Part shown: positions 25,295 to 37,200 of the stretch, piece by piece
Layout of the letters: every line of letters starts with the position of its first letter
Numbering within the stretch: the stretch's first letter is position 1
Source: Rhea pennata
Lineage: Eukaryota; Chordata; Aves; Rheiformes; Rheidae
Assembly (NCBI RefSeq): GCF_028389875.1
Contig: NC_084672.1
Span: forward strand, 11,399,958-11,463,957
Reading direction: 5' to 3'
DNA: 64,000 bases
Made by a program: the position numbers and the translations under genes
Notes under the pieces: model-generated
What the model was told of the DNA's origin: nothing
Database searches by the model: none
Seen by the model: the letters and a program-made list of their open reading frames with translations, nothing else

Positions 25295-28200
25295 CTGCAC
25301 AGATAAGTCAGCTGTTATTGGAAGAAAGAACAAGACAACCACACTGGGAGGTATGAAACTCTATCCATGTGTTCACAGTTCTTCCCTTCATCATTGCTGA
25401 AGACAGGAAAAGAGAATGAACTGTTCTGGCACAGACTTCTGCAAGATTTTGCAGTTCCAGGTTCTGGAACTGAATAGTTAAAAGCTTTTATACCTTGTAT
25501 TGAGCATCCAGCACCTCTTTAACATCACACAAAGCTGTGCACTAAAGAAGAAATTATCCACAAAGGAGGATGCTTCTTTTTCATTATGGCTTTATGGGCT
25601 TTCAAAACAATATTACTGAACCAAATAAAGTCTTTTATTCTATATTAGAAACAATCTACCATTCCTTCTAGCTTTCTCAGTTGCCTGCTGAGACTGTCAA
25701 TTGCATTTTTGCTCAACGAAGAGAAAAATGAAATGATTTGAGTAGAAAGGCTTGAAACTGCACCACTGAAGTCAGTGGGAGTTGGATCAGGCCCTAAGCA
25801 GGTAGGCAGGCAGCTCTTTTCTGCACGGACTTAAAAAATAATTCTGATTTTACAACAGGATTTAAATCTCAGGTGTATGTTTCTAAACTTTAGACTATAA
25901 AGGACATCATACTGAGAGAGCTTCTCCTGGCTCTCTTAGTACACACCATAACTTGTGTTTTATCCCTTTTGTTGGATTCTTTGTTGCTAACTTCAGACTG
26001 TCAGACAGGGAAGGCAGCTTCCCTGGACAGCAGTCCACAGCGACTCCTCCAGCCATAGGTCTAGGCCATCTGTGCCTCACAGCAGGAGGTATTTTTGTCA
26101 TTGGCAGTGCAGAGAGGGTTATGTGATTAACATCAAACAGTGAAAATTTAACATTCTGCTAAATTCTATGGTACCTTCAGAGATTGAGATGCCAGAAAAG
26201 GATTGAGCACAGATCCACAAACTGATCTTACAAAGCTTTCTAGGAAGCAAGTATATTAATCAAATGTGCTGCCTTGTAAAAAAAAGTTAGACTAACCAAT
26301 AATAGTAGTTCCACTTAGAAAATATGAAAGTATGATGCTAGCAAAAACTACCTCTTCATTAAGTAGTTTCAGCAAGTATGGCAGTATTTTATTGATTACT
26401 ATTACAGCAATTAACATGTTGTTTGTATGAAAGAGGTGTGAACAACCAATTGGATCCCTCCAATAAGCAGAAAAACAGGATTTTCCTTATCCAAAAATAA
26501 TAAAAGAACATCAATGTTTGCTGTGAATGACATTAAATATTAGCTACTAGCAGGGCTATTCTGGTAGCAGACTGCCTTGGTGAACAACTCCTGTTGCTAA
26601 CTAAAGCTTCTTACGAGTATCTACGGTAGTTATCTCATAGACCTCCCGGACTGAAGACAGCAAACTAAGCTACTGGATGCGCAGCAGTTTGCCATGGCAG
26701 CCCGACTGCATCTCAGCCCTTCAGTCTGCTTCTCCTTCACCATCCCTTGGAAGAACTGAAGACACGAACTTCTCTAGGTATTTCTGCCTGTGGTTTTCCT
26801 CTCAACTGAGAAGTTACAAAGGCTGCTTAGATGTATTGTGAAGAGCCGGAAAACGGAAAGGAATGTACTATATTTAAAGACCTGCTTCATTCTAACATAA
26901 GCTGAACTCTGAAAATTGACAATGAAAAATTGCTGCCTTCCCACTTAGATCAATCTCTCTGGATACTCAGAATATCTGCTTGCTTTAGAGGTAAAAATAA
27001 GCCTGTTAGCAGGATGTAACCAGTGTAAGCTTGGGAAATAGCTGAGCTCTAGTCTCATCCAAACTGCTGTGTTTCAATTGCAGAGTTCAGCCTTCAGTTA
27101 CACCTCTGTGATCTTCCTCTAAGAAAGCAGATGTGTACCAGAGCAGAATTGTTGCCCCAGGAACGCAAGTACGCTGAAGCAGATGCCTTTCAAATCTTGG
27201 CTGAATTCTGCATGAATCATCCTAAGTAAATTTTATTTAGAAACTAAGCAAATTCTAGGTGGACACAGACTATGTTAACTTCACAAATGTGCGTGGTCCA
27301 AACTGATGGTTCTGCAGTATGGAAATACTGAAGAATAACCTTAGTACAAGCACAAATACATTCACAGCAGTCCTTCTTACTGGACATGATTAATCCTCAA
27401 ACAGTATGCCACATTCAGTTGAAAGGTGGCAAAACTGTGGCAAGAATAAACCTGGAAACAGAGGCTGCTTCTCATCAAATACTGAGAATAAACCCCAGCA
27501 ACTTGGAATCGCTTCTGCCACATTCCTCTCTGTTAAAGCAGTGGCATTTGTAGTATGAGAAACACAATCTCCACAGAACTATCAATGCTGTGATTAAGAA
27601 TAGTTTAAACTCACTTCTAAGGCCACTCTTACAGAGCAATGTAAGATTCCAGCACAGCAATTCAAGTCCAAATGTTCTAAAAAATTATTGACCTGTATGT
27701 CCAACTTGATAGTGCTTCTCAAAACATGCTGAGTTACAAACACTAAAAGTCAGTGCCCTGTGAAGTATATCAAACTCGATATCCAAATCATTGTTATTCA
27801 TTTAGTATCCTGACTTGTGGTCAGTGTTACTGTTCGTGGTTTCTTAGACCAAGCTTTCTAAAAGCTTCATTCTCTTGAGCAAGACTGCAAAACAATGTTA
27901 ATGTCCAGAACCAGAGGGACAGAGAACTCAAAAACACAGGAAAGGAAGAATGAGAAAATCCAGTTGATGTGAGTATACTTACCTACATAATTATTTACAG
28001 ATGTCCTGAATAAGTCATCCTTCCTGTGCATTCCAGGGACCTCAGAGCTAAGGGGAAGTGGCTTATCCTCTATTGCTGATGGTGTCTTAACATGGAGAGG
28101 TAAAGGGGGAGGGGGAGGGGGAGGAGGTAGAGGAGGGGGTGGTGGTGGTGGTGAGGATGGAGAGTCCATCAGCTCCTCACTGTGCTTTTGTTGCTTTGAG

Positions 28201-31200
28201 TCACCAGCAGCCACAAAAATCTGGACAGGGAGATCTGCTGGGGTATTCTGATGAGAAGTTTTTAAAATTTTGCCTTCTGCTTCTGCTAGCTGCATGCTCG
28301 TTGGCTGCTCCAGTTCCAGCATCACTCTTGATGAAGGCAGGGGGGACAGCATTCCAGCCTGCTGGGTGATGCTTCGCGGCCTCTTGGGACTGAGAGGCTG
28401 GGGAGAAGATGTTTTCAGCTCAATGTGAGCTGGGCATTTCTGAAAAACAAAGAGTAAGGCAGGAAGTCACTCCGTCATTGGACTGGTAAAAACAGCATCC
28501 CCAAAGAGACAAAAAGTTGCAGACTTGAACCACTCCTGTACACAGAATTCAAGCAGAAAATTCAATACTGAACAGAGTTAAAGGAATATCAAGGTATTTC
28601 TTTCAAAGTGATTTCCCTACTTCTGCTCTTTGCAACAGGCTCTGTACCTGGAAGCTATTTTCCTAGTGGATTCCTTTCACTCATTACACACAGTCCTAAT
28701 TTAGGTCACTCAAATGGTGGGCTCTAATCTGGACTGCACACACAAGTGAGCTATGGCTACTTTATGTCTCCCTGTTTTGACACCATGTAGGATTACTGTA
28801 GTTCACAGTACTTGCCTCCCTGAATGTTCTCAGTCTTTCCAGTGTTTTCTGACGTTCTTGGCTTATCCAAGCTTTTTTCTTTTTCTCTTCCTCTTTTCGC
28901 TTGTCTCTTTTCTGTATTAAAACACATGTACATGAGCATTTGTGCATGAAAACAAGCTGCCAGATTCTGCAAGGCTGCTATTCAGTACTCACTATCTGTA
29001 TGCTGTGATGCTGCTGGAAGCGTTTTTTGCTCTCCTCTGCCTGTTGCAGTCTCTGCCGATGGCTTGCTTCACATTGATCCTGGTGAAACAACAAAATTCA
29101 TGCAACCCTTGATTAGTTAATATTTACTGTGTATGCAGTCTGTGCCATTAACTCATGTGCAAAAGCCACTCTAGTGACCAACACCATGTGCTTGGCTGTG
29201 CCAGAGGATCCCTAAGCACAGCAGGTGCCAGATGTGAGGCCCTATAGGTAAAGTCAGTATCCAGTACCCAAATCTGAACAGATTCCTCTGTCTTGTATTT
29301 AGGTTTAAAGAAAAAATAAAAGGTAGCAACAAGCTCTGAAGAAATTTCATCCATGTACCAACTGGAGGGAATGGGTGCAAAAACATGAGAAGAAGGGCAG
29401 AAGGAAGTTAGCAGGGCACTGCAGAAACACAGGGCTATTCTCCTTCTGTCCCTCATTTGCTATAGCTCCCACATACAAGGGGCAGGGAAGCAGAGGTATG
29501 TGAAACATAAGGAATGGCTGACAGGGATACCCTCTGTCAGCAAAAAAAAGGGCCTCCGAGAAGTTGCAGATTTCAGTATTTTCTCTGAATCACAAGTTGT
29601 CACTGTATAGAGAGGGATTATCCACATGGTTGGGTAAGCATTTGCGAATCATCTGTCATGTGGCTTTAGTGTTATGTAACCAACAGACAGCAATTAAACG
29701 CATGAAAATGGAAGCAGAGGGAGTATCTGCTGAGAAAGCAGTTGCAGGAGATGACAACCATTTGTGAAACACTTCCAATGAGATTCCCATTTTATCTGGA
29801 CTAGTGAGGGGTTAAAGGCCAGATGCCCTTGGTTTAAACTCCGCTTTCTGGCTCAGCAGCACTGCACAGCTGTAAAGGAAGCCCAGCTCACTGGGAAAGT
29901 CCACGAGAGTCAACTGTGATCTCATTTGTTTATTCCTAGTATCTCGCTCCAAATGGGAAGCAAAAATTGTCCCTTGCACAGAACTGAGAGGCTGGAGAGA
30001 AAATTGCAGTAGTTAAAATTTCCCTTCTTTCCCATTCAAAGGTAAAGTAAGCATCATTGTGTGTGCTATTCTGTCATTGCAGCTTCCTTCACTGCAGGCC
30101 AAGGTTTCTCCCGTATTGCAGCTGCTTTATACCAGGCAGTCAAGGCAAAGCTCCAGCTAGCCATAGCATGGCTCTCCAAGAGGTTTAGCTGATAGAGGAA
30201 AAACCTCCTGGGTCATCCGTGTAAGTTTGCGCTCCCTTAATACACTAGAGGGCTATTTGCACCACAGAGTGGAGCATAAAGGTGGCTTAAAATCACATTA
30301 CCCCTCGTTCTGCTTTGCAGGCATTGGCACGTCACACATCATCTTGTTATATTCCACCCAAAGCTTCCCTAGTTATTTTCTGTCCGTCCCTTGTGGGTCA
30401 AGACTTATGACATCAGTTAAAGAACCTGCACAGCTCCAGGGCTGCATTTACTTTTTTGTTCCTGAGGTAGGCTCTCCTCGCACAGACAGTTCCACGCCTT
30501 GTCTCCAACTGCTTAGTCTTCCGCCTCAGCTTTGTCATTTCTGACGAGTTAGTGTGATGTTGTCCCATTGTCTGTTCAATGATCTTGAGCTCCTCAGGAT
30601 TTTCACATGTATCATAGTAAATAACTTCATCCTGTTTCTCTAAAAAGGCATTTGGTATTAAAAAAAAATTTTTGCTACAGTTGTTTAAATATTTAAAGAA
30701 ATAATAACATTTTAAAAGCCACTGAAGGCAGCCAGTTAGTTACTAGAAAGTGTAACGCTTCAGAGTCAAGCTTGGTCCTTCAAAGTCTTACACAAACATG
30801 TAATGCTACTCACATGGATGCTTTGCAGGATCAAGTTTATGCTGTTAGCATTTGCTGTTATTTAGCTTCCTCTTTCCTATGTCTCTCTGTGCTTTAACTC
30901 TACCTTCACTGACAGGAGTTTTCCTGGAAAACTGAAGACTGTTCTGATCAGCACTGCATGATTTATTTTCCTATTTACTAGGTTTTAATTATGCAACAAG
31001 CAGAAGCAATGCATACTGCACAGTAATAGGGAAATCATAAAGCACAAATAAGCATGAACAAGACTGCTGCCTAATTTGGTTATAAATATGTTAAGAAGGG
31101 ACAGTTAATACATCAGTACTCAAGTAGCATCTAGCTAAAATCACCTCTTTTTGTCATTAATAGGATATATTTTGCTATTTTTACATACTAAATTACAATA

Positions 31201-34200
31201 GTTTTGTGATGAATTTTGAACCTTTTTGAACCTTTCAGTAGGTTCTCTGAAGGAAATTTCAGTTTCCATACATAGATCCTGTAAGAGCAACAGGTATCTG
31301 TAACAAAGTTATCTCCCATGCCAAACTGGTGCACGCATGTATCACAGCTGCTGTCAAAAAGAGTCACCAGTGTGGCTTTATTTTTTTTTAACCTACATTA
31401 TTGAATTACTTTTAGGAGACAAAATATCAGATGCTGTCCCAACACTAATGTTTTCAAGGGATGCTTTCTAGTATCAAGACCTGAGTAGGAATAATATTCT
31501 TTTTTTTTTTTTTTTCTTAATACAAAACCAGAGAAGGCTGTATCACTGCTACTTTTTGGACATGTGCTTAAATATTTGTTTATTCTTACCTTTAATCTGT
31601 CTCCTTAAAGTGTCCAATTGTACAATAAGAAGTATCTCTTCATATTTCAATACTTCAAGCTGTACATTATATAATTCCAGTTGGGTTTCATAGTACTCCA
31701 TTTCCAGCTCTTCTGCTACAGTTAGGTTCTCTTCTTGTTCATCAAGATTCTCCATCTATATAATCCCAAAGAGAAAAAAAAATAGCAAAACATGTATGAG
31801 TGACAGTGCACCACCAAAGAAGGGATGAATCTCCCTCTCCTCTGCCTTTGAGTCCACCTTACTGTGGACTTTGACTGTGCTGCTCACTGCACTCTGCTTG
31901 GACAGTTCAGCTCCCCAACCTGGCATGAAATTGGTTTCACTTTCTGCTTGCTTACTGAATTCAATCAGCTCATGGAGAGGCTGACAGGAACTAGAGCCAG
32001 GGAAAGGCAAATGATGGGAAGACACAGCCAAGAGCAGGACCTCTCCCCTTTTTTGCCAGCAGCAAACTATGAGATTGGGCACAGGCCATCTTATGTACCT
32101 TCTCCCTTAACATTTGCATCAGGCTCCTAAAAGTTGGTGAGAGTCTGTCAAACAAGTTTTAGAGAGATAAAGTTATCAGTAAGCTGTTATCCCAGAGGAA
32201 AATTAGGGGAAGAAAAAACCCTTTCCTCTCCACCTGCCTTTCCCTGCTCCCAAATGAAAATATAAAATCAACTGGGTGCTGTGAATTAGAAATATACTGA
32301 TTGGTCATTTAATAATTTCCTGTTCTAATGCAGATTTAATTTGTGAAAAGCTTCTTTCAAAAAGAGGTATTCTCCACCAAGCATGATGTAGCACCACAAC
32401 TATTTTTTAATTAAAAGGGTATTTGTGCCCTTTGTGATAAAACTGCTATTGATATTCACTGTGCTGAGGCCTACCAGAAAAGGTTTCAATATAATCTGCA
32501 CAAATAACGCTGCTCCTAAGAACAATTACATTTAGTGCAGTGTACTAGTGCTAGGTGCTCCTAGCAGCAGTTAGATGGCATCAAGTAGAAACAATCAGAA
32601 TATTAAGTAAATATCTTTCTTTTGCAGTGTTCTCTGAAAATAAATCTCAGCTTTTATTCTTCCTGCAACTAATAGTTTTAAAGGTTAATAATATAAATGC
32701 TAACACAACACTTGAACTATAAAAATGTTTATCCTAAGCTTCCTAAGTATCCTCATGTGTGCAGGAGCAATTTAAAAAAACAGGAGATAGGCATTTTCCA
32801 TAATTTAAAGCTATGTTGAAAAACAATTAATTTAAGCTTTCTGTTTGCTTGTAAAATTAAAAATTATTTCTTTTTCACAAACTGTCAGGAAACACTCTCT
32901 CTCTATATATATATATGTATACATATGTATATGCATGTATTTTTTAAAGTAGTTTATAACACGCTACAATTCTGTAAAATGCTTAGAACAGAACTTGGGT
33001 GCTTTGTTGAAAAATGTCTTCTAAACCCAGTTGCATAGACAAAGACTTCAAAAGTCTCCCCATGCCCCTTCTGTGGGTTTTGATCAGCCCTTCACAAATC
33101 TGTGTCAGAAAAGCGTGTTTTGCAGGGGTCTTACGTTTTTCTGAATGCCAGTTTTCTTCTGTTTCAGACACAATTCCCTTGCCCGCAGATGCTGAAGGGT
33201 TTCTTTAGCTAACATATACTTCAGGTTTTCTAGTCTTGGCAAAGCTGATGCCCAGGTGGCTTGACCAAATCTTTTCTGATCTTGTTCCATCTGTTTGTGC
33301 ATTGCTGCAGATTAAAACATTGCAGTAAGATAGGAAAAATGCAGTGTCCTAATAACCTTATGTGTTCCACTACAGCTGCAGTGCTAAAAATGCTGATGCT
33401 ACTAAACAATTTCTGAAGCTTTTGAAATTATAAGAGTGCAAGATTGAATTTATGGTTTTATAAATGTAAGTCAAATACTTAACTGTACCATGTAAACATA
33501 CATTAACGATTACACAGCAATGTACTCAGTTAATACCCTGAAATTCTTGATGTTTTCACAGCAAAGGTTAAAGATGTGCATGCTTTTTATTTAGAAGTTT
33601 GGAGTCATGATTCTCAGGTCTTGATGACATCCATGTGTAAGCCAATGCAAATTGTAAATCAAGCTGGTTAAAAGATGCAAGTCTAGGTGAACAAAACACT
33701 CATCCTAACCTCAGGGTTTACAGAGATAGAACACCAAAGGGCTTTTTAATTCCCAAAGACAAGTGCGAATCACAACCTTTTGCGGAAATTCACTGTGATT
33801 ACCTGCCAGGGCCTTCACGGTTTCCTTGAAGTAGTTCACAGTGATATCCTGAATGGAGCACACAGCATCCTCTGCCCGCTTAGTCCATTCCTCAGCATCT
33901 TTCTGCAAAGCTGCTATTCTTTTAGGCCCCAGCTTATCATACTGTAAAGATTTCTGCAAGGAGACAAAATCCTCAATTATCAACTGGTTACCACAGTGGT
34001 GCAGCCTACACTGAAACATGTTGCAAGCGAGGTAGAGCACAGTGGCAAAGCTGACCGTCCTCTCACAATACGGGCCACTGTCCAGACCCTGCTCCCCAAT
34101 CCCCAGGTTAATGCATAACCTGTCATGACTTTAATGTTTGCTTTGCATTCATTTACTTCTTAAAATATTTGTAAATCCTCATCCTAAAAATCGTGTCAGT

Positions 34201-37200
34201 GTGAAACATTTCTAGTTGTTACTAGAAGTAACTCAGACACACTGTTCTATGTGCAATGTTCCCTTCTATTTTTCCCCCATGTGTTGACAGCACATTCCTG
34301 GCAGGTCCCCCTGTTTGGCAGTTCTTTCACACAGGAACAGGGATATAGAAAAGAAACATAAGACAGTATTTTCAAGCCCACAGAAAACTGATAGAGGGTA
34401 TGCGGGTACAAGACTACTATTCGATTTGTCTTTTCTTAAGAAGTAAATTTTATATGAGCCTAAACTTCCTTTTAAGATGTTATCTATGCAGAAGAAAACT
34501 TTCAGTTTAATCCATTCCAATTTTTGCTTTAATTTTCAGTACTGCATACTGTTTTACCCTCACAGATTTAGACTTTCAGTAGCTAAAAATCTTAAGAGTC
34601 TTAACTTACAACTGTTCTGCTCTTTCCTACAACATTAATAGCTCACTATAATTTTAGTAGAATAGTTAAGGGGAAATCAAAATAGCAAAGGTCTGTCCTT
34701 TCAAGGTGCATAATTCTTGACTATGGGCTTCCAGTTTAAGATCATGTAGAATTAAATGAACAAACTGACAAGTGATTTGCATTTTAGCTTGTACTTCTAG
34801 CAGGCTCAAGCAGCGACAGAAAACTGCTGTATGGTAATACCACTTCCGCCACCACAGCTGAGTTAACATGCTACATCAGCATTGCTGTGGGACAGTATTC
34901 CCTATGTTATAGACTAATTTCATTGAAGATGACCCAGCAAAGACTACTCAGACTTCTGCAAATTGAGCCTACCAGAGTCATACCACAGACATGAAGAGGT
35001 TAGGGATGTTTTTTAATACCTCCCAGTGGAGGGAGGCAAGACACTGGTGGGAAGCTGGTTGGGTTCAGCAGGTACAATCCTATTTAAGCCAATACCATGG
35101 ACTTCATTTCAGTAGATCCTCTCAGAGCAGATCTGCTGTAACTCTGACCTTCTCAGTCACGTCTGGTGGCTTGGCAGGAAAAAGGAAGTAGGTGAGAACA
35201 GAATTGGGGAGTCTAAAGATAATCAAATGATTTGGAGTCTAAACTGCTCCAAGAGCAGATGATGACCCACTACATAACTTGTTTTTTCCTTTTGTAAGGG
35301 CAGACCTACCAGGATTTCCAGTTTGCACAGGGTCGCCAGTTCGCGCATCTCTCTGAAGGGCTGCAGTAAAAACTGGTAGAATTGCGTTGCCATGGTAACC
35401 AAGTCCTGATAAGTTTCGTCTTCTTCTTCATAAACCTTCATCAAAGCCACCATTGTGTCAGCACTTTTATGCTGCTTAAGAATCTAGAAGGATAAAAGGT
35501 AAGTCTGATTTGGCTGCGTTTTGCATTTGTGTGTGCTGACTGCTGACAAGCTCTGGTGGAAAGAACCTGTCATTTATCACCAGAAAGAGCCAAGGCTTTC
35601 CATCACGCAGAAGGACCGCTCCAAGCTCTCAGCAACCATTCCCAGCAGGAAATACCATTAGCAACATACTCTTAAGGGCACTAATTGCTGCATATTGCAT
35701 TAGGAGACCGCAAGGGGAATCGTGCCTAGGGCGTTCCATGACAAAAATGCTAATAGCTGTGCACAGCTGACTTTATAAATACAGATGGCTCGCAGGGGAT
35801 GTCTGAATATTGTAAGGGCAAGTAAGGCATTCGTAAACTAGTTCTTCCAACTCTTTCACAATTACTAAGTGCCTTCTAATATGACATGAGTTTCTGGATC
35901 CAGAATTTCTCATTTAAAGCATGTAAAAAATCAGACTTTCTTTTAAAAATAAGAATTCAAAACCAGATTTCTACTCTTGATATACTCTGCAGCTAAATTC
36001 CTTTAACCTCTTTCTTTTTTAAAATTCGTAATAATTTATTCCAATCTGAGTGCTAGAAATATTACATTTTATAACTTGCAACTCTTCCAGGGAGCAACTG
36101 TCTCTTACTGATAGTTCAGTGCTCATTTAAAGTATTCATTTGCCCCTATGATGAAAAATGAATTTAGAATCTTTCCTTTGTTTACTTAGCATCAATCAAA
36201 GCTTCAAAGATTTTTCTTTGCCAGCAGATAACAGAGACCATGGTGCAATCTATGTGCCAGGACAGAGGCAGCTGAGGAACCAGAGGTAAGCTCCGGTGAG
36301 AAACACAAGACCTTCTGGGAAGGCTACAGTTTGTGCTGCAGGTCCTTAAGGGATGGAGGGGAGGGAACAGAAGGTGCTCAGTGCTGTGACAATCAAGAAA
36401 AAACACTTTGAAACATGCACCTGACTATGTTGCAACTGAAAAGTACTGGCATGAAACTCTGCCGGTTGCTCCTGCCAGCCGAGCCTGCGTACGACAGCAG
36501 GAGCAAAGGTCCCAGCCGGAGGATCCTCCGGGATGGGCAGAGGAGTTGGGGTGCGGCCAGTGCCTGCCTGCCCTCTCCCCAGTCCTGGCAGGGGCAGGAT
36601 GGGGGAACTCAAGGCCCAGAAGCGCAATGTTCCTGGTCATCCCAGGAGCCAGGGGCAGCTCAGACGCTGTCCTGGGGTCCAACCGTAGCAATTGAACAGT
36701 CTGTTTTTTCCACTGTTAAAGCTAAGCAAAAATTATTCATGCACATTCTGGTTCTTGTATTCATACACTGAGGGCCATCCACCCTGGATGGAGGATATTT
36801 ATACTAGGGAGAGGGGAAGTAATTATGAAATTTCAGTCTACTCATAAGAAAATTATTTGTCATAGTTTTTCTGGAAAATCCTTGCATTTATACAATTTGC
36901 TATTCTTTTAATAGAACTCCAGTTCACCATTAGCCAAAATGACTCAAGCGGTGGTAGGTGATGATATTGCTCTCGGGTTTTTAAGACTTATCTTTGAACA
37001 AAGACACACAAAAATGAAACATCTACATACTGCTCCTCTCCTCTGTTTTACACGGGCAACTTCTGCACTATTGCAAATGTTTCTCCTTTTATCTCTAGTC
37101 ATCTACCCCAGAGGATGAAGTATCTGAGGAAACATGGATGTAAACAGGGAAGAAAGATGCTCTGATATTTAAGGTTAGTTTGGAGACGGAAGACAGGTTT

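Noticed and set aside
26090-26170. A third intronic MIR-like fragment (cagagagggttatgtgatt)
   Set aside because: Only a short match to the remembered consensus, with no supporting flanks.
27867-27982. Extension of the WHAMM exon 9 frame past its donor
   Set aside because: A strong gtaagt donor at 27,982 and the matching phase of exon 10 show this is intron.
36346-36771. Overlapping 88-118 codon frames on both strands in WHAMM intron 1
   Set aside because: They are mutual shadows in a GC-rich intronic patch; no domain and no splice support.
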